This document shows, piece by piece, positions 1 to 6,767 of a DNA stretch of 64,000 nucleotides; within the stretch, counting starts at the first letter, position 1, and the number at the start of each line of letters is the position of its first letter. The translations under genes and the position numbers were made by a program. The DNA is from an uncultured Collinsella sp. (GTDB lineage: Bacteria; Actinomycetota; Coriobacteriia; Coriobacteriales; Coriobacteriaceae): NCBI GenBank assembly GCA_958403205.1, contig CATXWM010000009.1, forward strand, positions 1 to 64,000, written 5' to 3'. A model generated the notes under the pieces. That model did not search any database, had not been told where the DNA came from, and saw nothing but the letters and a program-made list of their open reading frames with translations.

Positions 1-126
1 AGGCTGGTCGAGAGGCGGGAGGCACTGCTCGCGCGTGGGGTCCACGGCAACAAGGCGAACGTGGCCACGGCGCGCGAGCTCGCCTGCTGGGTATGGGCGG
101 TCGGCCTCATGGCCGAGGAGGCGTAG
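1..126 (+). CDS. IS110-family-like transposase, C-terminal fragment
   Basis: The window opens inside an open frame whose last 41 residues run to a TAG stop. The tail has the form RLVERREALLARG...ANVATARELACWVWA, an arginine-rich helix followed by a conserved A-RELA helix. This resembles the extreme C-terminus of IS110/IS116-type DEDD transposases, but the fragment is too short for a firm family call. The catalytic domains would lie before position 1. It is followed by a non-coding stretch, as expected for the end of an IS110-type element. It could also be another conserved protein with a basic C-terminus. Confidence 0.45.
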   Translation, partial: RLVERREALLARGVHGNKANVATARELACWVWAVGLMAEEA

Positions 127-380
127 GGGGGCGGTCCCCCGCACATAAGCCAGTCACCCCGGAAGCGGTTCGATCCGAAGCCGTTGAGGCGAACCTCAGG
201 TCCCTTTTCTGCGAGCGCCCAGGGCGCCACACGCGTGCACAGACTGTCGGTTCGACGTAGAAGCCTCAGCCGTAGCAACGGATTGCCCGGCGAGAGATCG
301 CCGCGGGCGGATATTAAACTGCAAAGACGAGCGTCGGTAAGACACGCCGAGGTCGCCGCGGACGGGCTGATATAGGGAGA
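127..380. other. Non-coding end downstream of the transposase fragment
   Basis: No convincing gene is seen. The stretch has several short complementary segments, for example GGGGG/CCCCC just after the stop codon and GCGGTTCGATCCGAAGCCG near 164-183. IS110-family elements are known to carry a structured bridge RNA in a non-coding end, so this could be the right end of the element with such an RNA. That is inference; the element boundary is not visible. Confidence 0.3.
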
Positions 381-412
381 GGGCCTGACCCCATATCGTT
401 GGGGCCAGGCCC
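381..412 (+). terminator. Hairpin GGGCCTGACCCC...GGGGCCAGGCCC
   Basis: Twelve-base arms with one mismatch enclose an eight-base loop and are followed by GATTTTG on the plus strand. It lies between the plus-strand transposase tail and the convergent dead PTS gene. The T-run is short, so it may be a repeat hairpin rather than a true terminator. Confidence 0.45.
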
Positions 413-443
413 GATTTTGCCTCTTGACAATGTCCTGCTCATA

Positions 444-956
444 TTAAAAGGAACGTCCCCAAGTGCCAAGGGTGTCCCCAACGACTAGTTGAATGGGGTC
501 GGGATTGGAGCTGGGGAGGGAGCGGATTTCTAGCTCTATGCCGAGTTCTTGCAGCTCTTTGAAGGCGGCGACGTCTGTGTCGTCTACGGCAACTGTGGGC
601 GTCGCGGGACGCTTGCCCTCCCCTGCTTGCATGTGACCGATACTGATCTTGGTAATGGGCACACCGCCCTTGACCAGCGCGAGCGCATCCGCGGGCGACG
701 CCACCATGATGAGAATCCATTGGCGCGGCGTTGCGGTATGAATGATGTCGATGGTCCTTTGCACCGAGAAAAACCGCGTCCACACGCCCTCGGGCGCCGC
801 GACCCTCATAGGCGCCCACTTGCGCGAATCCGCCGCAATCTCGTCGTTGACGATTAGGACGAGGTTGGAACCCATAGCCTCGTTCCACAGCTCAACGTCT
901 TACCCGTAAATAAACCGGTCATCGATACGCATGAGAAGGATCTTGGGTTGAGCCAT
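444..956 (-). pseudogene. Decayed mannose-family PTS IIB gene
   Basis: Reading from ATG at 956, the first 18 codons (MAQPKILLMRIDDRFIYG) match the start of the intact IIB at 10929-11411, then a TAA at 900-902 replaces the expected Gln codon. The same frame stays open afterwards and aligns with the paralogue through FFSVQRTIDII, KGGVPI and VAAFKELQELG. The active-site phosphohistidine of this family, seen as RLVHGQV in the intact copy, is Tyr here. The last 15 or so codons lie in an intergenic repeat and do not match the paralogue. With two independent lesions at the active site, this copy cannot phosphorylate sugar. An internal start at ATG 875 could make only an inactive fragment. It is probably a relic of a duplicated PTS locus. 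Confidence 0.88.
449..487. repeat. Dispersed repeat, GGGGACGTTC/ACTAGT family
   Basis: The segment carries GGAACGTCCCC, then GGGTGTCCCC and CGACTAGTT. The same words recur in gaps near 26745, 36822, 53522 and 55783. Here the repeat overlaps the 3' end of the dead PTS gene and supplies its last codons. Confidence 0.65.
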
Positions 957-1045
957 GGCAGTCCCATTCTGTTTGAGACTCGTAAGAGCGAGACATCACG
1001 TCTCCAATATTAGTGCATTTAAAGTGAGAAAAGCCGTCAGAACAC

Positions 1046-1074
1046 TTGCACGGATGTGCGATGTCCCGTATCAT
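1046..1074 (+). promoter_or_regulatory. Predicted promoter of tRNA-Thr
   Basis: A -35 box TTGCAC (1046-1051) and a -10 box TATCAT (1069-1074) are separated by 17 bases. Both are close to the housekeeping sigma consensus. They place the transcript start about 30 bases before the tRNA. Confidence 0.65.
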
Positions 1075-1113
1075 AGACAGCCGTTGACGCCTCAGTTGCG
1101 TCACCACATGGCC

Positions 1114-1189
1114 GCCAGCGTAGCTCAGTTGGTAGAGCACCGCTCTCGTAAAGCGGGGGTCACCGGTTCGAGCCCGGTCGCTGGCTCCA
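1114..1189 (+). tRNA. tRNA-Thr (anticodon CGT)
   Basis: The cloverleaf can be drawn in full. The acceptor arm GCCAGCG pairs with CGCTGGC, the D-arm is GCTC-GAGC, the anticodon stem CCGCT/AGCGG encloses loop CTCGTAA, and the T-arm ACCGG/CCGGT encloses TTCGAGC. Anticodon CGT reads ACG threonine codons. The CCA end is encoded. A promoter lies just upstream and a terminator just downstream, so it is a single-gene unit. Confidence 0.96.
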
Positions 1190-1200
1190 TTGCACAAGAT

Positions 1201-1225
1201 AGCCGCCTTCGGGTGGCTTTTTTGT
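1201..1225 (+). terminator. Terminator of tRNA-Thr
   Basis: AGCCGCC and GGTGGCT pair around TTCG and are followed by a run of six T residues. It sits 12 bases after the tRNA CCA end. Confidence 0.85.
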
Positions 1226-1361
1226 TGCCGATTCGCCCACTCGGTGGACTTCGGATTTAATGCTTAGGGGGCGGGGATTTACCAAAGTGAAATTTTAATG
1301 AAAAGAAACCCAGCTGCAATAATTGCCATGGTGAGGGCTCGAATTGGCCATATAGATTTAA
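1226..1361. other. AT-rich intergenic stretch
   Basis: This segment is clearly richer in A and T than the surrounding sequence. No supported gene or repeat was found in it. Its composition, with the remnant and orphan gene that follow, suggests acquired DNA. Confidence 0.4.
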
Positions 1362-1604
1362 AATAGCCACGATACCTTCTCTTTTGCTGGAACGATATAT
1401 CTATACAAGGTTGTGAGCGGAAAACAAAAATACGTCGATTGCTATCCGACAAACGGGTCTGGAATTGCATTCACCGGCATTTCGGGGCAGATTGATACAC
1501 ATGTACGAAAGGGAACCTATGTGGTGCGTTGGGTTGGAGCTGCTGCAGGCCCGATATGGATTGCGGTCTTGCGCCCCGATGTCCAAATAGGTTTCTCTCT
1601 CTAG
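1362..1604 (+). pseudogene. Possible gene remnant, C-terminal part only
   Basis: A frame open from 1362 to a stop at 1604 encodes about 80 residues with a plausible beta-rich composition, including HDTFSFAGTIYLYK, GSGIAFTGISGQ and GTYVVRWVGAAAGP. There is no convincing ribosome site. The first usable start is GTG at 1413, which would cut the pattern in the middle. I do not recognise the family. It may be the tail of a gene whose 5' part was lost, or a chance frame. Confidence 0.25.
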
Positions 1605-1618
1605 AAGGGAAGTTGCTC

Positions 1619-1984
1619 ATGGACGCCATATATGACGGAGATGACTGGGTCGATCATTATACTTGGCGCCTGGTCGGCTCGAACGACAATGGGGATGTGG
1701 TGTTTGATGGACTATGTCCAAAGCATCTCCATCCTTTTGTCTCGTCGTTAATTGAGAGTTCCGCTCGTGTTGCCCCCTACAGCTCGGCGTCGCTTCATGA
1801 TACGGACGTTTTGAAGACCATAAGGGAATCAATTGACGATGGCACGATGAGCGGCCCGCTGTTTTCTCGGCTTGTGGGGCTGGATGAGATTCAATCGAAA
1901 CGACTGCTTGCGGGCGAAAAGGTGGAACTCACTTATCGGTCGATGATTTCAATCCTGCGGCTAGCCGATGTTCTTCGCAAATAA
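1619..1984 (+). CDS. Small hypothetical protein
   Basis: This 121-residue protein starts at ATG 1619, preceded by AGAAGGGAAG at good spacing. I do not recognise the family. The N-terminal half is acidic with aromatic residues (YDGDDWVDHYTWRL). The C-terminal half is helical and contains LFSRLVGLDEIQSKRLLAGE followed by LTYRSMISILRLADVLRK, which looks like a helix-turn-helix or antitoxin-type helical bundle. It sits alone between tRNA-Thr and yhcH in sequence poorer in GC than its neighbours, suggesting acquired DNA. A small regulator or orphan antitoxin is possible but not shown. Confidence 0.6.
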   Translation: MDAIYDGDDWVDHYTWRLVGSNDNGDVVFDGLCPKHLHPFVSSLIESSARVAPYSSASLHDTDVLKTIRESIDDGTMSGPLFSRLVGLDEIQSKRLLAGEKVELTYRSMISILRLADVLRK

Positions 1985-2010
1985 ACAGCTTCCCTATTCA
2001 AAAACAGAAA

Positions 2011-2085
2011 ACCCCGCCAAACGTGATTCCCCTAGGGAAACACGTTTGGCGGGGTCCTAGCGTGATATCCCTAGAGGAATCACGC
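2011..2085 (-). terminator. Double hairpin downstream of yhcH
   Basis: A perfect 15-base stem (2011-2025 with 2041-2055, ACCCCGCCAAACGTG) reads into TTTTCTGTTTTT on the minus strand. A second hairpin GCGTGAT/ATCACGC lies at 2060-2085. The first is a strong terminator for the minus-strand gene that follows. Confidence 0.85.
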
Positions 2086-2116
2086 CAGCATACGAACAGT
2101 TCAGCCGAGCAGCGCG

Positions 2117-2590
2117 TTACTCCTCCCAGTAAGCATCTGCAAGCAGCTTAAAGCAGATCTTCTTGACCGGCTGCGCCCCATCGCCCGGGAACTCGAGCGT
2201 GGGCATGTGAGGCTCGCCGGCAACGAACAGCGCAAACTTGTCGTCAGCAAGATCGCCGGCGATCGAGGCGTCGGAATCGACCAGATCGTAGTCGTCCTTC
2301 TCGTCAAACTCCTGAACCAGCGTCAGGCTGCCCGTGGCGACCTTAAAGGCCTCGCGACCCTCGACGTCGATCTGCAGGTCGTGATAGCGCTGATGCGTCT
2401 CATAGTGAGCCTCGGCCTCGGGACGCGTCGTGGGAGCCATGACGTTCGCATAGACCTTGTCGCCCAGAATCGGATGGCTGCCGACCTCGAGCTGCGCCGG
2501 ATCGTTCTCCTCGAGCCAGTCAATCAGCACATCGAGGCCCTTGAGCATTCCGCGGTATTCCTCGATATCGCCCAATGCACCGTAAATCAT
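2117..2590 (-). CDS. YhcH/YjgK/YiaL (DUF386) family protein
   Basis: This 157-residue protein has the hallmarks of the YhcH cupin-like family. These include an N-terminal GxxxxYRGMLKGLD segment, YANVMAPTTRPEAEAHYETHQRYHDLQIDVEGREAF in the centre, and a C-terminal FALFVAGEPHMP segment with metal-site candidates. Family members occur in sialic-acid and amino-sugar operons and are thought to act as anomerases or epimerases. The start at 2590 follows GAGAGGGG. It lies beside a nagA remnant and a tagatose-6-phosphate-type kinase, which fits a role in amino-sugar breakdown. The exact substrate cannot be read from sequence. Confidence 0.85.
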   Translation of the reverse strand: MIYGALGDIEEYRGMLKGLDVLIDWLEENDPAQLEVGSHPILGDKVYANVMAPTTRPEAEAHYETHQRYHDLQIDVEGREAFKVATGSLTLVQEFDEKDDYDLVDSDASIAGDLADDKFALFVAGEPHMPTLEFPGDGAQPVKKICFKLLADAYWEE

Positions 2591-2622
2591 CTAAATCCCC
2601 TCTCGGATCGTTTCTTTGGCGG

Positions 2623-2754
2623 CTACTCGATAAACGCGTTACCGACGCTGTTGCCGCCCACATACGTCTCGACCAGGGTAAGGTCGGGATTGAACACGAC
2701 AACGTCGGCGTCGCGCCCCGACATAATGCTATCGCACTTGTCGTCGACATGAGC
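2623..2754 (-). pseudogene. nagA 3' remnant (last ~43 codons)
   Basis: The minus strand reads AHVDDKCDSIMSGRDADVVVFNP, then TLVETYVGGNSVGNAFIE and a TAG stop. This matches the end of the intact deacetylase at 5481-6650 (AHIEDKCGSIMPGRDADFVVF..., ending VGNAFTE) almost residue for residue. Nothing of the catalytic barrel remains and no start codon is available. It is therefore a stub of a second nagA copy left between yhcH and the sugar kinase. The stub keeps near-identical wording, so the loss may be fairly recent. Confidence 0.85.
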
Positions 2755-2787
2755 TAGCAAGCGATGCCGGGACCGACGCCCAAGCCC

Positions 2788-3723
2788 TTACAGCTCGGTC
2801 ACGACAACGCCGTTGTAGACCTCGTCCCAACGGTCCATGACCAGATGGCCGGTCATAGGATCCATGGCGTTGAGCTTGCCGCAAGTGTTGGCGGTTCGCA
2901 GCACCGTCTCGTCGTCTGCGCCAGCAGCGATGGCATGCGCGAAGCCTGCGATAGTGGAGTCACCAGAGCCCGTTGCGTTAACGGCAGGGATATCGGGCGT
3001 CTTTGCGCGGAACGCACGGCCATTGTGGAAGCCAACGGAGCCGGCAGCGCCCATGGACACGACGACCCAGGGGATATCGGAGAAGCGGGCGTCAGAAGCG
3101 AGCGCGGCGCGGAGCTCGTCCACATCGTCGGTGGTAAAGCTCGTGCCCAGAAGGCCGTTGATCTCGGTCAGGTTAGGCTTGACCAGCTCGGGCTTAACCT
3201 CGGACTTGAGCGCAGCCTCGAGCGAGGCACCCGAGGTATCGAGCAGCACCTTGGCTCCGGCGTTCTCGGCAATGCCCGTGATCTTGGCGTAGTAGTCCGC
3301 CTCGACGCCGCGGGGCAGCGAACCCGAGATGGTGACGACGTCGGCCTTACCTGCAAGCTCGGTAAACTTGGCGGTAAAGGCATCGAGCTCCTCGGGGGCA
3401 ATTGTCGGGCCGCTCTCGAGCAGCTCGGTCTGGTTGCCGGCGTGGAGAATGTTGAGGCAAATTCGAGTCTCGCCCTTGATGGGCACAAAGTCGTTGTTAA
3501 TACCGTTGGCGTCCATGAGCTCAGCCATGTAGGCGCCCATGTGGCCGCCGAGCAGACCGGTTGCCACAACGTCGTCGCCCAGCTGACCCAGCACGCGGGC
3601 CACGTTGAGGCCCTTGCCGCCGGCGGTCTTTTCGGGCGTCACACGGTTGACGTCGTCGATAATGAGCTCATCGAGCTGATAGCGCGTATCGACAGACGGG
3701 TTCATCGTAACGGTGAGGATCAT
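2788..3723 (-). CDS. lacC: Tagatose-6-phosphate/1-phosphofructokinase family kinase (LacC-like)
   Basis: This 311-residue PfkB-family sugar kinase begins MILTVTMNPSVDTRYQLDEL, the start typical of LacC and FruK. The glycine-rich GGKGLNVARVLGQLG motif lies near residue 35. The C-terminal PfkB signature NATGSGDSTIAGF near residue 250 supplies the anion hole and catalytic Asp. In this context it most likely phosphorylates tagatose 6-phosphate to the 1,6-bisphosphate after AgaS. 1-Phosphofructokinase activity cannot be excluded. It is transcribed with yhcH on the minus strand, although the nagA stub lies between them. Confidence 0.85.
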   Translation of the reverse strand: MILTVTMNPSVDTRYQLDELIIDDVNRVTPEKTAGGKGLNVARVLGQLGDDVVATGLLGGHMGAYMAELMDANGINNDFVPIKGETRICLNILHAGNQTELLESGPTIAPEELDAFTAKFTELAGKADVVTISGSLPRGVEADYYAKITGIAENAGAKVLLDTSGASLEAALKSEVKPELVKPNLTEINGLLGTSFTTDDVDELRAALASDARFSDIPWVVVSMGAAGSVGFHNGRAFRAKTPDIPAVNATGSGDSTIAGFAHAIAAGADDETVLRTANTCGKLNAMDPMTGHLVMDRWDEVYNGVVVTEL

Positions 3724-3782
3724 TTTTAGCTCCTTATCTCGCAGGCTCCTTGTGCCTCGCGATACGAGTCGACAAAACGGAA

Positions 3783-4664
3783 TTACAGAATCTCAATCGT
3801 GAACGAGCGAACGACGGTCTCCTTGGGCTTGGCGACAAGGCAGCCGCGCTTATGCTCAAGCACGTCGTCCTCATCGGAGCAGGTCGAGAGACCGCCCCAA
3901 GGCTCAACCGCCACAAAATCGCCCTCGGGCTTGCTCCACACAATGAGATATGGGAAGCCCTCAAAGCTCAGGCGGACGCCCTTGTCCTCGCCCTTTTTGG
4001 AAAGCGTGACCTGACGGCTCTCGAGCACGTCAAAGATGGTCTCCGCAAAATCGAAGAGCTCGTGCGACAGGGGCAGCGTCTTTTCCACCATGGGGTTCTT
4101 GGAGCGGTTTGCCACGTCAATCAATCCAGTCGAGGGAACGGCGGTGCAGAGCTCCGCAGCCTCGTCTTTCTCAAAGCGCAACTCGTAGTCCGTATAGGCC
4201 TCGCCCTCATCGAGCGGACACCTAAAGCCGGGATGACCGCCGATAAAGAACGGCATGTCCTCAGTCCCCTCGTTGGTCACCTCATAGGAGACGCGAACGG
4301 CATCCCCCTCAAGCGTATAACGAGCGACAAGCTTAAACGGGTACGGATAATCGCTCAGCAGCGCGGCGTTATCCTCCGAAGCCAGGCACATCGCCAGCTC
4401 GTTCTCGCTCTGGCTCAGCAGCTTCCACTCCTGTTTGCGCGCAAACCCGTGGCGAGCGAGCTTTACATGATGCCCGGCAAACGTCATGGCGCTGTTGTCG
4501 CGCAAGCCTCCGCAAATCGGGAAGCAAATCGGTGCCTGGCCGGACCACACGGCGGGATCGCCCTGCCACAGATACTCGCGACCTCCGGCCTCGATCGAGG
4601 TAAACGAACCACCAGCCGTGGACACCTTAATAGAAATCGAATCGTTGGAGAGAGCGTATTCCAT
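3783..4664 (-). CDS. Aldose 1-epimerase family protein (LacX-like)
   Basis: This 293-residue protein of the galactose mutarotase-like fold starts at ATG 4664 after AAAGGAT. Recognisable parts are GGREYLWQGDPAVWSGQAPICFPICGGL near residue 30, the HGFAR segment, HPGFRCPL in the centre, and FLIVWSKPEGDFVAVEPW near the end. The His and Glu positions match the usual acid/base pair. LacX-type members accompany tagatose and lactose pathways and are thought to convert sugar or sugar-phosphate anomers. The gene lies 59 bases upstream of the kinase and is co-directional. Its substrate is not known. Confidence 0.8.
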   Translation of the reverse strand: MEYALSNDSISIKVSTAGGSFTSIEAGGREYLWQGDPAVWSGQAPICFPICGGLRDNSAMTFAGHHVKLARHGFARKQEWKLLSQSENELAMCLASEDNAALLSDYPYPFKLVARYTLEGDAVRVSYEVTNEGTEDMPFFIGGHPGFRCPLDEGEAYTDYELRFEKDEAAELCTAVPSTGLIDVANRSKNPMVEKTLPLSHELFDFAETIFDVLESRQVTLSKKGEDKGVRLSFEGFPYLIVWSKPEGDFVAVEPWGGLSTCSDEDDVLEHKRGCLVAKPKETVVRSFTIEIL

Positions 4665-4820
4665 TGCCCATCCTTTCGAACAACTGCTTTTTGCTCGCAA
4701 GTACCCGTCTCGGCCCTAACCAAAGGACAAACCCGCACGTTCATCGATGCGTCCGGTATCCCAGCCATGTAACGGGGTACCATACAGACATTGATGCAAT
4801 TACAGCTGAAAGGCCTTCTT

Positions 4821-5405
4821 ATGCGAACCATCATCCTCTACGCCTCGCGCCATCACGGCAATACGAAAAAGCTCGTGGACGCCATCGTCGAGGCACACCC
4901 CGAGATCGATACCCTCGACGTCAAGGCGCTCGGTAAAAACGAGTACCCCGACCTGCACGAATATCATCTGATCGGTGTCGCCACGGGCATCTATTACTCC
5001 GAGATCGACAAGGACATGGCACGCGTGCTCACGAACGTGCTGCAGCCGCAGGACAAGGTGTTTGGCCTTATGACCTACGGTGGCAAAAACAAGTGGTACG
5101 GCAAGGATATCGATGGCATCTGCCGCATGAGGCAGGCCATCTTTATGGGTGTCTACGGCTGCCCCGGCTTTGATACGTGGGGGCCGTTCAAACTCGCCGG
5201 CGGTGTCCAAAAGGGACACCCAACCGCTGAGGAAATTAAGGGCGCCGTCGACTTCTTCGATAAGATCGAAGACGAATATGGCGATATCATCGTCGAAGAG
5301 TACGCCAAGCGCGAGAAGCGTCTAGCATACGAGAAGGAGCATCCTGCAGGAGGCCTGGTGGCCGGCGTCAAGCGCACGGCAAAGAAGATCGCTAACAAGC
5401 TGTAA
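4821..5405 (+). CDS. Flavodoxin-family protein
   Basis: This 194-residue protein starts at ATG 4821 with GAAAGG seven bases upstream; a further in-frame ATG at 4791 lacks a site. It begins MRTIILYASRHHGNTKKLVDAI, the phosphate-binding loop of flavodoxins that grips FMN. GVATGIYYSEIDKDM and VFGLMTYGGKNKWYGKDI follow, matching the second and third FMN loops. The basic C-terminal 40 residues are likely disordered or interaction-prone. It is the only plus-strand gene within the amino-sugar cluster and ends in its own terminator, so it may be unrelated to sugar use. It probably carries electrons for an unidentified partner. Confidence 0.82.
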   Translation: MRTIILYASRHHGNTKKLVDAIVEAHPEIDTLDVKALGKNEYPDLHEYHLIGVATGIYYSEIDKDMARVLTNVLQPQDKVFGLMTYGGKNKWYGKDIDGICRMRQAIFMGVYGCPGFDTWGPFKLAGGVQKGHPTAEEIKGAVDFFDKIEDEYGDIIVEEYAKREKRLAYEKEHPAGGLVAGVKRTAKKIANKL

Positions 5406-5436
5406 CTGTGAAGGTGCTTTTGAGCGTTTAACCCAT

Positions 5437-5473
5437 ACGGCGGGTCCGAGCAGATTCGGGCCCGCCGTCTTTT
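5437..5473 (+). terminator. Terminator of the flavodoxin gene
   Basis: ACGGCGGGTCCG pairs with CGGGCCCGCCGT and is followed by CTTTTTCT on the plus strand. It separates the flavodoxin from the convergent nagA. Confidence 0.88.
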
Positions 5474-5480
5474 TCTATCG

Positions 5481-6650
5481 TTACTCGGTAAAGGCGTTGC
5501 CGACGCTCTGGCCGCCAACATACGTCTCGACGAGGGTAAGCTCATGGTCGAACACGACAAAGTCGGCGTCGCGACCCGGCATGATGCTGCCGCACTTATC
5601 CTCGATGTGCGCGGAGCGTGCCGGCACCTCGGTTGCCATACGAATGGCGATATCGGCGCTGGCGATGCCCCAGTCGACGATGTTCTTGACGCCCTGGGCA
5701 AGCGTGAGCACCGAGCCAGCAATGCTCTTGCCGTCGGCGAGCCAGCACAGGTTGTCCTTCATGATGACGTCCATGCCACCACTGGTGTAGCTGCCCTCGG
5801 GCATGCCGCCGCAGCCCAGGCAGTCAGTGATGAGCACCGTGTGTTGCCAGCCCTTTGCCTGCAGCAGCGCCTTGATGGCGGCAGGGTTAACGTGCTTGCC
5901 GTCACAGATGATCTCGGCGTAGGTCTCGGGCGTGGACATGGCAGCGCCCACGACACCGGGCTCACGGTGATGCAGCCCGCGCTGACCGTTATAGGTATGC
6001 GTAAAGCAGCTGGCACCGGCGTTGATGGCGGCGATGCACTCATCGTAGGTGGCGTCGGAGTGACCGATGCTGGTCACCACACCCTTGGCATTCAGAGCAG
6101 CCGCATAAGCAGCGGCACCGTCGCGCTCGGCCGCCATGGCGCTCTTGACGATGCGACCACCCGCAGCCTCCTGCCACTGATCGAAGACCTCCTCGGAGGG
6201 ATCGATCAGGTAAGCGGGGTTCTGCGCGCCCACGTGCTTCATGGTAAAGAAGGGGCCCTCCAGGTAGATGCCCTGAATGCGGGCACCGCAGAAGTCGGGG
6301 CCGCGACCCTCGTCCGCCTGAGCGATGGCGGCGCAGGCGTCCTTGATCTGCTCGACGCCATCGGTGAACGTCGTGGGCAGCCAGCTGGTGGTGCCGCGAC
6401 GGGCTAGCTCGGTCGAGCTGATATCGATGCCCTCGGGATCGTTATCGGTAGTTGAGTGGTTGTAGAAGCCATGGATGTGAGTATCGACCATACCCGGTGC
6501 GATCCACGATCCTGTGTAGTCCTTAATCTCGCAAGAGGGCTCGCCGGCCTGCCAGGCGCCAAAGACGCCATCCTCGACCATAAGATAGCCGCCCAGTTGC
6601 GGGCCTGCCGGCAAGAAGAACTTGTCAGCCTTAATTGCGTACGTGCTCAT
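5481..6650 (-). CDS. nagA: N-acetylglucosamine/galactosamine-6-phosphate deacetylase
   Basis: This 389-residue metal-dependent deacetylase belongs to the amidohydrolase superfamily. ATG 6650 was chosen over GTG 6656 because AAGGAG lies five bases before it. Visible motifs are APGMVDTHIHGF near residue 55, the metal Glu in GIYLEGPFF, SIGHSDATYDE, CFTHTYNGQRG, and the catalytic Asp in VLITDCLG. The C-terminal GRDADFVVFDHEL strand is typical of NagA. It removes acetate from GlcNAc-6-P or GalNAc-6-P. Next to agaS and a LacC-like kinase, the galactosamine form (AgaA role) is favoured. It stands between its convergent flavodoxin neighbour and agaS, whose terminator lies in between. Confidence 0.9.
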   Translation of the reverse strand: MSTYAIKADKFFLPAGPQLGGYLMVEDGVFGAWQAGEPSCEIKDYTGSWIAPGMVDTHIHGFYNHSTTDNDPEGIDISSTELARRGTTSWLPTTFTDGVEQIKDACAAIAQADEGRGPDFCGARIQGIYLEGPFFTMKHVGAQNPAYLIDPSEEVFDQWQEAAGGRIVKSAMAAERDGAAAYAAALNAKGVVTSIGHSDATYDECIAAINAGASCFTHTYNGQRGLHHREPGVVGAAMSTPETYAEIICDGKHVNPAAIKALLQAKGWQHTVLITDCLGCGGMPEGSYTSGGMDVIMKDNLCWLADGKSIAGSVLTLAQGVKNIVDWGIASADIAIRMATEVPARSAHIEDKCGSIMPGRDADFVVFDHELTLVETYVGGQSVGNAFTE

Positions 6651-6717
6651 ATGCACTCCTTGCTTCTAAAGCAGTTGACTGTAGTGATGCTTATACCCAG
6701 CTCACGTAAAACAAAAA

Positions 6718-6749
6718 GCGCCCGCCCGCCGTTATGAGCGGACGGGCGC
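6718..6749 (-). terminator. Terminator of agaS
   Basis: GCGCCCG-CCGC pairs with GCGG-CGGGCGC and reads into TTTTTGTTTTA on the minus strand, right after the agaS stop. Confidence 0.88.
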
Positions 6750-6767
6750 CCTTACAGGGGGACGCGA

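Noticed and set aside
900..902. In-frame TAA as a recoded codon in the dead IIB gene
   Set aside because: TAA is not a selenocysteine or pyrrolysine codon, no recoding signal is seen and the active-site His is lost as well.
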